Origin: Nocardiopsis trehalosi NBRC 14201
GTDB taxonomy: Bacteria; Actinomycetota; Actinomycetes; Streptosporangiales; Streptosporangiaceae
Direction of reading: 5' to 3'
Length of the DNA stretch: 64,000 bases
Assembly: GCF_001552555.1 (NCBI RefSeq)
Contig: NZ_BCRK01000002.1
Coordinates: 1-64,000 of the forward strand
Positions 51,548 through 59,630 of the stretch are shown here, piece after piece (the first letter of the stretch is position 1; each line of letters starts with the position of its first letter). The position numbers and the translations under genes are program-made. The notes beneath the pieces were generated by a model. That model searched no databases. It saw only the letters and a list, made by a program, of their open reading frames with translations, and was not told the origin of the DNA.

Positions 51548-53194
51548 ATGGGCGACACGCTGCACGACCAGGCCCGCGCCTGGCTGGCGCAGGACCCCGA
51601 CCCCGCGACCCGCGACGAACTGCACGCCCTGCTCGACGCGGGCGACGACGCGGCGCTGGCCGACCGGTTCGGCACCCGCCTCCAGTTCGGCACCGCCGGG
51701 CTGCGCGGCGAACTCGGCGCCGGACCGAACCGGATGAACCGGGTCACGGTCATGCGCGCCGCCGCCGGGCTCGCCGCGTGGCTGGGAGCGGGGCGGACCG
51801 TCGTCATCGGCTACGACGCCCGCCACAAGTCGGCCGACTTCGCCCGCGACACCGCCGCCGTGCTCACCGGCGCGGGCCTGACGGCGCTGCTGCTGCCCGA
51901 GGCGCTGCCGACGCCGGTGCTCGCGTTCGCCGTCCGCGACCTGGGCGCCGACGCCGGGGTGATGGTCACCGCCAGCCACAACCCGCCGCGCGACAACGGG
52001 TACAAGGTGTACGTCGGCGGGTCGGGGCCGGACGCGGGCGCGCAGATCGTGCCGCCGGCCGATGCCGAGATCTCGGCGGCGATCGACGCCGCCGGGCCCG
52101 TCGACCGGCTGCCGCTTGGCGGCGGCGGAACCGTCCTCGGCCGGGAGGTGGTCGACCGCTACCTGGAGGCGGTGACCGCCCTGCCGATCGGCCCGGAGCG
52201 CGACATCACCGTCGCCTACACCCCGCTGCACGGCGTCGGCGGGGAGACCCTGCGGCGCGCCTTCGCCTGGGCCGGGTTCCCGCAGCCCGGCACGGTGATC
52301 GAGCAGGCCGAACCGGACCCCGACTTCCCCACGGTGGCGTTCCCGAACCCGGAGGAGCCGGGGGCGATGGACCTCGCCCTGGCGGCGGGCCGGGACCTCG
52401 GCACGGACCTCGTCATCGCCAACGACCCCGACGCCGACCGGCTGGCCGTCGCCGTCCCCGGGCACGGGCTGCTCACGGGAGACGAGGTGGGCGGGCTGCT
52501 CGCCGAGCACGTCCTGCGGTCCACGTCGGGGCCGGGGCGGGTGGTGGCCACGACCATCGTGTCGGCCGGGCTTCTGCCGAGGATCGCCGCCGCGTACGGG
52601 GTGCGGTGCGCCGAGACGCTGACCGGGTTCAAGTGGCTGGCGCGCGCGGCGGAGTCGGGGGAGCGGCCGGTGTTCGCCTACGAGGAGGCGCTGGGGTACT
52701 GCGTCGGCGGCGATGAGGGGCGGCCGGTCAACGACAAGGACGGGATCAGCGCGGCGCTGGCCATCGCGGCACTGGCGGCGGAGGCCAAACGGGACGGGCG
52801 CACGCTGCTCGACCTGCGCGACGACCAGGCGCGCCGATACGGGCTGCACCTCACCGGGCAGGTGGCGGTGCGGGTCTCCGCCCTGGACGCGATGACCGAG
52901 ACGATGCGCCGGCTGCGCGCCGAACCGCCGAAGGCGTTCGGGCCCGCGCGGGTGGCGGAGGTGGTCGACTTCGCCCCGGGCGTGAAGGGGCTGCCGCCGA
53001 CCGACGCGCTGCGCTACATCCTCGACGGTCCGGTGGAGGGGCGCGTGACCCTGCGCCCCTCGGGGACGGAGCCGAAACTGAAGGCGTACGTGGAGGTGGT
53101 CACCGACCCGGGCGACGACCTCGCCGCCGCCCGCACCCGCGCGACCGCCCACTTGGAAGGCCTGAAGGAGGCCGTGCGGGGGCTGTTCCCCTAG
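51548..53194 (+). CDS. Phosphohexomutase (phosphomannomutase/phosphopentomutase-like)
   Basis: The 548-residue alpha-D-phosphohexomutase has LQFGTAGLRGELGAGPNRMNR, the phosphoserine loop TASHNPPRDNGYKVY, metal-binding NDPDADRLAVAV, sugar loop FAYEEALGYCVGG and phosphate loop RPSGTEPKLKAYVEV. It interconverts sugar 1- and 6- (or 5-) phosphates. Next to PNP, which yields (deoxy)ribose 1-phosphate, a phosphopentomutase activity feeding deoC is plausible, although relatives are annotated PmmB. The ATG at 51548 follows GGAAGGACGGCCCACGCC. The 278-base gap to PNP has no gene. Confidence 0.9.
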   Translation: MGDTLHDQARAWLAQDPDPATRDELHALLDAGDDAALADRFGTRLQFGTAGLRGELGAGPNRMNRVTVMRAAAGLAAWLGAGRTVVIGYDARHKSADFARDTAAVLTGAGLTALLLPEALPTPVLAFAVRDLGADAGVMVTASHNPPRDNGYKVYVGGSGPDAGAQIVPPADAEISAAIDAAGPVDRLPLGGGGTVLGREVVDRYLEAVTALPIGPERDITVAYTPLHGVGGETLRRAFAWAGFPQPGTVIEQAEPDPDFPTVAFPNPEEPGAMDLALAAGRDLGTDLVIANDPDADRLAVAVPGHGLLTGDEVGGLLAEHVLRSTSGPGRVVATTIVSAGLLPRIAAAYGVRCAETLTGFKWLARAAESGERPVFAYEEALGYCVGGDEGRPVNDKDGISAALAIAALAAEAKRDGRTLLDLRDDQARRYGLHLTGQVAVRVSALDAMTETMRRLRAEPPKAFGPARVAEVVDFAPGVKGLPPTDALRYILDGPVEGRVTLRPSGTEPKLKAYVEVVTDPGDDLAAARTRATAHLEGLKEAVRGLFP

Positions 53195-53302
53195 CCGGGT
53201 CGACGCTCTGACTGGTGGTTGGCCGAAGGACAACGGTGTCTGTCGGGTGCCTCGTCCGAGGTACCGTCCCGACATTGCCGCCCTATTTGTCCGAGTCGCC
53301 AC

Positions 53303-53352
53303 TAGTTGCTAAAAACGGCGATGCCGTAGCCTGAACGCCCAGTTCAGCAAGG
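53303..53352 (+). promoter_or_regulatory. CRISPR array 2 leader
   Basis: GTTGCTAAAAACG begins 48 bases before the first repeat and TCAGCAAGG lies against it, matching the leader of array 1 in sequence and spacing. The stretch 53270-53320 is AT-rich for the region, as leaders usually are. Confidence 0.7.
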
Positions 53353-54297
53353 GTGCTCCCCGCGCACGCGGGGATGGTCCCCCGGAACCCGACCCGACCG
53401 CCGACCCGAACCCGTGCTCCCCGCGCACGCGGGGATGGTCCCGCCCCCGCGGTGGCCGCCGCTACGGCGATCCCGTGCTCCCCGCGCACGCGGGGATGGT
53501 CCCGAGCTGAGGGTGGCGACTCCGGCGCCGACCATGTGCTCCCCGCGCACGCGGGGATGGTCCCGGCGGGCGCACGGCCACCCCGACCGGCGGCGGGTGC
53601 TCCCCGCGCACGCGGGGATGGTCCCCCGGGTGCGCGCCCAGACGGAGAACCGCGTGGGTGCTCCCCGCGCACGCGGGGATGGTCCCAGCCCGGTCAACGC
53701 GGCGTTGTGGTTGTCGCGGTGCTCCCCGCGCACGCGGGGATGGTCCCTCAGGGCGATCGGCCCCGGCGGACTCTTCGCGGTGCTCCCCGCGCACGCGGGG
53801 ATGGTCCCCCCCACGGCCGTGCGGGACCAGCGCCGGGTCGGTGCTCCCCGCGCACGCGGGGATGGTCCCGGTGGCTCACCGGTCGGGCTAGTCACTCTGC
53901 GGTGCTCCCCGCGCACGCGGGGATGGTCCTGACCGTCCCCAGCGACGACTTCACCGTGAGCGGTGCTCCCCGCGCACGCGGGGATGGTCCCGCCCTGACC
54001 AGGGCGTTCACTCACGTACAGGGGTGCTCCCCGCGCACGCGGGGATGGTCCCGCCGAGCGCGTCGCGTTCCGGCGCGGACGGGTGCTCCCGCGCACGCGG
54101 GGATGGTCCCCGGGGTGATCCGCCCCGCCGGGGCCGGTGGCGGTGCTCCCCGCGCACGCGGGGATGGTCCCACGGCAGGCCCAGGCCGCAGCCCCGCAGA
54201 GGGGTGCTCCCCGCGTCACGCGGCGGGGATGGTCCCCGGCTTGGCTTTCGCCGTTCCGCACGCGGTGCGTGCTCACCGCGCAGGCGGGGATAGGGGC
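53353..54297 (+). CRISPR. CRISPR array 2, type I-E-like, 16 repeats and 15 spacers
   Basis: Repeats read GTGCTCCCCGCGCACG then CGGGGATGGTCCC, differing from array 1 at positions 1 (G for C) and 25 (G for C). The first 12 start every 61 bases from 53353; spacers are 32 bases. Repeat 13 (54083) has lost one C and follows a 30-base spacer. Repeat 15 (54204) has two insertions, and repeat 16 (54269) is heavily degenerate. Decay at the right end again places the leader left. No cas genes adjoin. Confidence 0.97.
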
Positions 54298-54321
54298 GTG
54301 GGGCTGGGTGGGTGGCGTGGG

Positions 54322-54906
54322 TCAGGTGGGTGGGATAGGGGAGTTTTCGGTTGAGGGGATGTGGGCTTTCTCGGGGGGTGGGGGTGTGATGGGGAAGTGG
54401 ATGGGGCTGATGAGGTACTGGGTGCGGTCGGGGGTCGGTTCGTTGGGGAGGTGCGGGGCGATCGCCATTCGCATGCCGTCGATCATCTGGTCCAGTTCCC
54501 CCGGGCTGAGCCAGACGGCGTGTTGGCGGTAGCCGACCTGGTCGGCCGCCGGGTCGGCCTCGTCGTTGCCCAGGTAGGTCTCGTACTCGGCCGCGAGGAC
54601 GGCGAGGGCGGTGGTGAAGAGGCGCCGATGGTCGCCGCGCGATAGTGAGGCGGCGGTGTCGGCATCGATCGACGCGCGGTCGTTGCGGAGCCGGTAGCGC
54701 CGCTCGACCGCGCCGCGCACCCGCCGCTCCTCGGCCACCTCCAGGACGCCACCGGCCGCGAGCACGTCGACGTGCCGGTAGACCGTGGCCTTGGAGACGT
54801 CCGCGACGCGCTCACACAACTCGCCGGTCGTCAGCTCCCGCCCGCCGCGCAGCGCGTGGATCACCCGCAGCCGCACCGGGTGCGCCAGAAGTTCGAAGCC
54901 GTCCAT
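54322..54906 (-). CDS. ArsR-like winged-helix regulator
   Basis: The 194-residue protein starts MDGFELLAHPVRLRVIHALRGGRELTTGELCERV, then DVSKATVYRHVDVLAAGGVLEV, a clear ArsR/HTH_20 winged helix. A helical C-terminal domain follows (WLSPGELDQMIDGM). The last 30 residues are Pro-rich and read into sequence near array 2, so the original C terminus may have been altered. It is divergent from the hydrolase at 54963 across a 56-base gap with a near-perfect palindrome, implying it represses that gene. Confidence 0.85.
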   Translation of the reverse strand: MDGFELLAHPVRLRVIHALRGGRELTTGELCERVADVSKATVYRHVDVLAAGGVLEVAEERRVRGAVERRYRLRNDRASIDADTAASLSRGDHRRLFTTALAVLAAEYETYLGNDEADPAADQVGYRQHAVWLSPGELDQMIDGMRMAIAPHLPNEPTPDRTQYLISPIHFPITPPPPEKAHIPSTENSPIPPT

Positions 54907-54925
54907 CCCGTGATGATCTCATGGC

Positions 54926-54941
54926 GTGCTAACGTTCGCAC
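54926..54941. promoter_or_regulatory. Palindromic operator between regulator and hydrolase
   Basis: GTGCTAACGTTCGCAC is a 16-bp dyad with only one mismatched pair (GTGC-T-AACGTT-C-GCAC). It is centred in the 56-base divergent gap, and is the likely binding site of the ArsR-like regulator. Confidence 0.55.
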
Positions 54942-54962
54942 ATCTTGAGAAAGGTTGTGCCG

Positions 54963-55946
54963 ATGCCCGACGCCGCCGCCCCCGAGGCCACGCCCGCCGC
55001 GTGGACTCCGCCGCCCTACACCGACCCGAGCCGCTTCACCGAGTACGACGTCACGGTCGGCACCGGCCCGTTCGCGGTCCCGGGCACCGTGAGCGTCCCG
55101 AAGGGCCGGGCGCCCGCCCCCGGTGTGGTGCTCCTCAGCGGCGGCGGACCCTTCGACCGCGATGCGACCATGGGGCCGAACAAGCCGCTGAAGGACCTCG
55201 CGTGGGGCCTCGCCGGGCGCGGGATCGCGGTGCTGCGCTTCGACAAGCCGACCCACGTCCACAGCGGGTTCGCGGCCGCCCCCGACCTGACCATGTCGCG
55301 GGAGTACGTCCCCTTTGCCGTCGACGCGGTCGCCCTGCTGGCGCGCCGCCCCGAGGTGGACGCCGAGCGGGTCTTCGTCGTGGGCCACAGCATGGGCGGC
55401 AAGGTCGCCCCGCTGGTCGCGGCCACTGACCCCGCCGTCGCCGGCCTGGTGGTCATGGCCGGCGACGCGCAGCCGATGCACCACGCCGCCGTCCGCGTCA
55501 TCGGCTACCTCGCCTCGGTGGTCCCCGACCAGGTCCCGGACTCGCTCGTCGCGACCTTCACCCGGCAGGCCGCGCTCGTGGACGGCCCCGAGCTGACGCC
55601 CGCGACCCCGGCCTCGGACCTGCCGTTCGGCCTGCCCGCGTCGTACTGGCTCGAACTGCGCGACTACGACCCGGTGGCGACGGCCGCCGCGCTCGACAGG
55701 CCGATGCTGATCCTCCAGGGCGGACGCGACTACCAGGTCACGGTCGCCGACGACCTCGCCCGGTGGCGGGAGGGCCTGGCCGACCGCCCCGGCGTCGACT
55801 TCCGCGTCCATGACGCGGACGACCACCTGTTCTTCCCCGGCACCGGCCCGTCCACCCCGGCCGACTACGCGTCGCCGCAGCACGTCGGCCCGGCCGTGGT
55901 GACCGATATCGCCGACTGGCTGCTGCACCGCGCCCCGCTGCGATGA
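54963..55946 (+). CDS. Alpha/beta hydrolase (dienelactone hydrolase-like)
   Basis: The 327-residue protein has the esterase order: oxyanion-side GVVLLSGGGPFDRDAT, nucleophile elbow VVGHSMGGKVAP (Ser), acid region MLILQGGRDYQVTV and a C-terminal DADDHLFFPG with the catalytic His. No signal peptide is evident. Similar proteins are often called alpha/beta hydrolase with DUF3887-type neighbours. ATG 54963 has AAAGG eight bases upstream. The substrate is unknown. Confidence 0.85.
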   Translation: MPDAAAPEATPAAWTPPPYTDPSRFTEYDVTVGTGPFAVPGTVSVPKGRAPAPGVVLLSGGGPFDRDATMGPNKPLKDLAWGLAGRGIAVLRFDKPTHVHSGFAAAPDLTMSREYVPFAVDAVALLARRPEVDAERVFVVGHSMGGKVAPLVAATDPAVAGLVVMAGDAQPMHHAAVRVIGYLASVVPDQVPDSLVATFTRQAALVDGPELTPATPASDLPFGLPASYWLELRDYDPVATAAALDRPMLILQGGRDYQVTVADDLARWREGLADRPGVDFRVHDADDHLFFPGTGPSTPADYASPQHVGPAVVTDIADWLLHRAPLR

Positions 55947-56077
55947 TTCGGTGGGTGGTCGGGCGGTCCGCTGTCCGCCGGGATGAGGCGCGGATCGCCC
56001 TCGTCGCACGGGGAGCCGCCCCCGCGCTGGTAGGCCGCCCGCGGGTGGGAAGGGGAGACGCGGGTCACGTTCCGGCG

Positions 56078-56104
56078 TGTCACAGGGGATCGGGCCATCT
56101 CGTC
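56078..56104 (+). promoter_or_regulatory. ECF41-type promoter: TGTCACA-N16-CGTC
   Basis: TGTCACA (56078-56084) and CGTC (56101-56104) with a 16-base spacer match the -35/-10 pair reported for ECF41 sigma factors. It lies 39 bases before the CMD-family gene, the usual ECF41 target, and the ECF41 gene itself is the next gene downstream. Confidence 0.75.
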
Positions 56105-56143
56105 TCAGGGGGTGAGTCACCGACGACCGCAAAGGAGCACATC

Positions 56144-56620
56144 ATGACCGCGCGACTGGACTACTTCGCCAGCCCCTCCGCAGGCAAGGTCATCAAGTAC
56201 CTCATGTCGGCGGGGCGGGCGCTCAAGGAGGGGCCGCTGCCGACCGCGACGCAGGAGCTGGTGTCGCTGCGCGTCAGCCAGATCAACGGCTGCGCCGTCT
56301 GCATCGACATGCACGCCAAGGAGGCGGTCGCCGCCGGCGAGACCCACGTCAGGCTGAACCTCGTCCCCGGGTGGCGGGAGGCCACGGTCTTCACCGAGGC
56401 CGAGCGCGCCGCGCTGTGGATCGCCGAGGAGGGCACCCGGGTCGCCGACGCCGGCGAGGGGATCAGCGACGAGGCGTGGGAGTACGCCCGCAAGCACTAC
56501 GACGACGAGCAGCTCACCTTCCTGGTGGTCCTGGTCTCCATGATGAACGCCGTCAACCGGCTGAACATCCTCACCCGGCAGCCGGCCACCGGCGACTACC
56601 AGGCCGGACAGTTCCACTAG
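56144..56620 (+). CDS. Carboxymuconolactone decarboxylase-family (AhpD-like) protein
   Basis: The 158-residue all-helical protein has the redox motif NGCAVCIDMHAKEA (CxxC-x3-H), which in AhpD-like proteins reduces peroxides through a thiol relay. ATG 56144 is preceded by AAAGGAGCACATC. It is the classic partner of ECF41 sigma factors and has their promoter signature upstream, so it is very likely the direct target of the sigma factor at 56751. Confidence 0.92.
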   Translation: MTARLDYFASPSAGKVIKYLMSAGRALKEGPLPTATQELVSLRVSQINGCAVCIDMHAKEAVAAGETHVRLNLVPGWREATVFTEAERAALWIAEEGTRVADAGEGISDEAWEYARKHYDDEQLTFLVVLVSMMNAVNRLNILTRQPATGDYQAGQFH

Positions 56621-56630
56621 GGGGCGGCGG

Positions 56631-56657
56631 CCCTCCCGGTCCCCGGAGCCGGGAGGG
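56631..56657. terminator. Hairpin between the CMD gene and the ECF41 gene
   Basis: CCCTCCCGG (56631-56639) pairs with CCGGGAGGG (56649-56657) around a nine-base loop, 11 bases after the CMD stop. It suggests the sigma gene is at least partly transcribed separately. Confidence 0.5.
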
Positions 56658-56750
56658 CGGGCCCCCGCGCCCGGGCGCCGGGCCGGGCGGGCCCCCGGGC
56701 CGCCCGTGCCGATGAGGTGCGGGCGGCGGATCTCATGGAAGGGAAGTCGT

Positions 56751-57680
56751 GTGAGCAAGGCTGAGGAGTTCGAGGAGCTGCGCCCCCTGCTGTTCTCGAT
56801 CGCCTACCGCATCCTGGGCAGCGTGAGCGAGGCCGAGGACGCGGTGCAGGAGACGTGGCTGCGTTTCGACGCCTCGACCACCCGCCCCGAGTCGACCAAG
56901 GCGTTCCTGTCGGCCGCGGTGACCCGCATCTCGATCGACGTCCTGCGGTCCGCCCGGGTGCGGCGCGAGGCGTACGTCGGCCCGTGGCTGCCCGAACCGC
57001 TGCTCAGCGACCCCTACCAGGACCCGGAGCGGTCGGCCGAGCTGGCCGACTCGGTCTCGATGGCGACCCTGCTGGTGCTGGAGCGCCTCAGCCCGCTGGA
57101 GCGGGCCGTCTTCCTGCTCCGCGAGGTGTTCGCCTTCGGGTTCGACGAGATCGCCGAGGCGGTGGACCGCTCGGAGGCGGCCTGCCGCCAACTCCTCGTT
57201 CGGGCGCGGCGGCACATGTCCGAGGGCCGACCGCGGTTCGCCGCCGACCGCCGCGAGCGGCGGGCGCTGGCGACGCGGTTCTTCGACGCGCTGAAGGACG
57301 GCGACGTGGACGCGCTGCGGGACCTGCTCGCCGCCGACGTGCACCTGGTCGGGGACGGCGGCGGCAAGACCCCGCAGCTCGCCAGGCCCGTCGCGGGTGC
57401 CGACAACGTGGCCCGGATGCTGAGCAAGGTCATCGCCCTGCTCACCCACGCCGACGTGGGCTTCGAACCGCGCGACGTCAACGGCCAGCCCGGTGCCATC
57501 TTCCGCGACCGCGACGGCAGGGTCCTGTACGCCTTGGCCCTCGACGTGCTCGACGGGCGCGTCCAGGCCGTCCACACGGTGGCCAACCCCGACAAGCTCG
57601 GCCACCTCGGCCCCGTCGCCGACGCCTGGGTGATCGACCGGGAGGTGAAGGCGGCCCGCCGGCGGACGCGTCGGCCGTAA
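56751..57680 (+). CDS. ECF41-family sigma factor (SigJ-like)
   Basis: The 309-residue sigma-70 family factor has region 2 (LRPLLFSIAYRILGSVSEAEDAVQETWLRF), region 4 (LSPLERAVFLLREVFAFGFDEIAEAVDRSEAACRQLLVRARRHM) and a C-terminal SnoaL/NTF2-like domain of about 120 residues (RFFDALKDGDVDALRDLLAADVHLVGDGGG). The domain tunes activity in place of an anti-sigma factor. NPDKL occurs in VANPDKLGHL, a motif diagnostic for ECF41. GTG 56751 follows GGAAGGGAAG. It sits directly after its expected target gene. Confidence 0.94.
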   Translation: MSKAEEFEELRPLLFSIAYRILGSVSEAEDAVQETWLRFDASTTRPESTKAFLSAAVTRISIDVLRSARVRREAYVGPWLPEPLLSDPYQDPERSAELADSVSMATLLVLERLSPLERAVFLLREVFAFGFDEIAEAVDRSEAACRQLLVRARRHMSEGRPRFAADRRERRALATRFFDALKDGDVDALRDLLAADVHLVGDGGGKTPQLARPVAGADNVARMLSKVIALLTHADVGFEPRDVNGQPGAIFRDRDGRVLYALALDVLDGRVQAVHTVANPDKLGHLGPVADAWVIDREVKAARRRTRRP

Positions 57681-57760
57681 GCCCGGATCCGGCACGGGCG
57701 CCCGGCGACAGCAGCGGGGCGCGGCCCCGGCCTGTGGGCGGGGACGGCTAGGGTGCGGCC

Positions 57761-58387
57761 ATGGGCGACGGGACGTGGGCGGCACTCCAGGCGACGGACA
57801 TCGCGGAGGTGCGCCGACGGGCGGCCGTCATCAGCGACTTCGTGGGCGTCGCCCCGCAGACCGTGCACGGGGCGGAGCGCCTGGCGTGGGTCGACTACGG
57901 CGGCCAGGCGGCCGTCTGGTTCTTCGCGCCCGAGGGCCTCGCCCTGCTGCTGACGTTCGACCACGAGTCGGACCTGAACCTGTGCGGCGACGCCGACTTC
58001 GCCGCGCAGCGGGCGCTCTACGACGGTGTTCCCGAGGATCTGCTGCGCTTCGTCCGCGACCCCGCCGACAACCACGAAACCCCCGTCGTCAAGGACCCGG
58101 AGACGGGCGGGCACCTGCAGTGCGCCGGCGGCGTGTTCTGGTTCGACGGCGAGCGGTGGGCGGTGGCCGACGGCATGTTGGACTACTGCGAGGCCGAGGA
58201 CATCGACCTGGACGAGTCCGGTTTCGAACACGCCATGGGCGACTACCTGTTCGGGCGAGAGTTCACCCCGGAGGCGTTCGTCGCGCGCCGCGACGCGTTC
58301 GGCTACTACGCGAACGACGCGAACGGCGCGAGCCGCAGAGCCGCCGACCTCGCGGAACTCCGCGACCTCATCGCCCGCCACGCGTGA
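57761..58387 (+). CDS. Hypothetical protein, acidic
   Basis: The 208-residue cytoplasmic acidic protein has no recognised motif. Trp/Phe-rich beta segments (AWVDYGGQAAVWFFAPEGLALLLTFDHESDLN) and an acidic C-terminal half (YCEAEDIDLDESGFEHAMGDYLFGREF) resemble small immunity/SMI1-like or DUF proteins of actinobacteria, but I cannot place it. A 12-bp perfect hairpin follows its stop. Confidence 0.65.
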   Translation: MGDGTWAALQATDIAEVRRRAAVISDFVGVAPQTVHGAERLAWVDYGGQAAVWFFAPEGLALLLTFDHESDLNLCGDADFAAQRALYDGVPEDLLRFVRDPADNHETPVVKDPETGGHLQCAGGVFWFDGERWAVADGMLDYCEAEDIDLDESGFEHAMGDYLFGREFTPEAFVARRDAFGYYANDANGASRRAADLAELRDLIARHA

Positions 58388-58453
58388 CCGCCCCTGCGGC
58401 GCGGCCCACCGCCCGGCGCGGGCCGCTCGCTCCGATGCGGCCGCCGGCGCTAT

Positions 58454-58482
58454 GGCCTTACGGGGGATCGCCCCGTAAGGCC
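58454..58482. terminator. 12-bp perfect hairpin terminator
   Basis: GGCCTTACGGGG (58454-58465) and CCCCGTAAGGCC (58471-58482) form a perfect 12-bp stem with a five-base loop, 67 bases after the hypothetical gene. The remaining leader 58483-58704 has no gene and should carry the SMR operon promoter. Confidence 0.7.
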
Positions 58483-58704
58483 ACTGCTCCGGCGGAGGGG
58501 GACGCGGGCAGAGAGGTCGTCCCACCCTCACCCTCGCCGTGTGTGCACGAGCACGACGGCCCGCCTCCGCGCGCGGCACCGCCGACGCTCCTGCCCCTGC
58601 CGGGGCATCTCGAAGCTCGGGTGAGCCGTGGTGTGTCGCCTCACTCTTTCGGCTACGGACAGCGACGATGGGCTATGTTGAGGCCGGGGTCCCTCCCACG
58701 GGCC

Positions 58705-58748
58705 CGCGGACGAGGGAGCCGTACCCGCACCACGACAAGACGGCCTCG
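58705..58748 (+). promoter_or_regulatory. Guanidine-III (ykkC-III) riboswitch
   Basis: The bases CGCGGACGAGGGAGCCGTAC followed by CCGC...CGACAAGACGGC match the conserved core of the guanidine-III class (GGACGAGG - GCCGUACCCG - GACAAGACGGC). In that class CCGUAC and ACGGC form the pseudoknot. It ends about 16 bases before the SMR start and next to the ribosome site (AAAGGGG), so ligand binding should free translation of guanidinium exporters. Confidence 0.85.
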
Positions 58749-58764
58749 AAAGGGGTATCCGTCC

Positions 58765-59079
58765 ATGGCGTGGTTCGTCCTCGTCGTCTCCGGCGTCCTT
58801 GAGGCCGTGTGGGCCACGGCGCTGTCCGAGTCCCGGGGGTTCACCCGGCTCCGCCCGACCGTGCTCTTCCTCGTCTCCCTGCTGTTGTCCATGGCCGGTC
58901 TGGCCTGGGCCATGACCTCGCTGCCCACGGGCACCGCTTACGCGATCTGGGTCGGCATCGGGGCCTCCCTCACCGTGCTGTGGGGGTTCTTCGCCGGCAA
59001 GGACCGGGCCACCTGGGGCAAGTGCCTGCTCCTGGTCCTGCTCGTCGGCTCCATCATCGGCCTCAAGGCGGTGAGCTGA
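58765..59079 (+). CDS. SMR-family guanidinium exporter, subunit 1
   Basis: The 104-residue protein has four membrane helices. The SMR proton/substrate site is VVSGVLEAVWATALSESRGFTR, with G10, E13 and W16 as in Gdx-type guanidinium exporters. Helix 3 has TGTAYAIWVGIGASLTVLWG. With the guanidine-III riboswitch upstream the substrate is very likely guanidinium. It is followed by a second SMR gene after one base, so the pair probably forms a heterodimer. Confidence 0.9.
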   Translation: MAWFVLVVSGVLEAVWATALSESRGFTRLRPTVLFLVSLLLSMAGLAWAMTSLPTGTAYAIWVGIGASLTVLWGFFAGKDRATWGKCLLLVLLVGSIIGLKAVS

Positions 59080-59080
59080 G

Positions 59081-59437
59081 ATGCCGTGGATCGTCCTGCT
59101 CATCAGTGCGGTGTTCGAAGCGGTGTGGGCCACCGCCATGGGGAAGTCGGAGGGGTTCACCCGGCTGGAGCCCAGCGCCGTCTTCCTCGTGGCCCTGATC
59201 ATCAGCATGGTGGGCCTGGGCTGGGCCGCCAAGCACATCCCCATCGGCACCGCCTACGCCGTGTGGGTCGGCCTGGGTGCCGCGCTGACGGTCGTGTACG
59301 CCATGGCCACCGGCGACGAGAGCGCGTCCGCGTGGAAGGTCGTGTTCCTGGCGGGCATCATCGCCGCGGTCGTGGGGCTGAAACTCGTCCCCGGCGGGAA
59401 GCCCGCCGATACCGCCACTGAGCCCGCCGCCGACTGA
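59081..59437 (+). CDS. SMR-family guanidinium exporter, subunit 2
   Basis: The 118-residue, four-helix protein has E13 and W16 in LLISAVFEAVWATAMGKSEGFTR and GTAYAVWVGLGAALTVVYAMATG. The C-terminal tail (GGKPADTATEPAAD) is longer than in subunit 1. It starts one base after the stop of the first SMR gene. Paired SMRs insert in opposite orientation and work as heterodimers; with the upstream riboswitch, this one presumably exports guanidinium. Confidence 0.9.
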   Translation: MPWIVLLISAVFEAVWATAMGKSEGFTRLEPSAVFLVALIISMVGLGWAAKHIPIGTAYAVWVGLGAALTVVYAMATGDESASAWKVVFLAGIIAAVVGLKLVPGGKPADTATEPAAD

Positions 59438-59630
59438 CGCCCGGGGTGGGGCGGGCGAGGCGCCCGGGGGCGCCTGCCCGGCCGTTCCGCCCGTACCCGG
59501 CCCGGGAGCGGGGCCCGCCGGGCGCGTCCGGCGGCCCGTCCCGCCGGCGCGACCGGCACCCGCCGGGGCCGGGCGCCCGTCCTCGCCCGGCCCCGGCGGA
59601 CCCCCCGAACGGGCCCTCACGGACCCGCCG

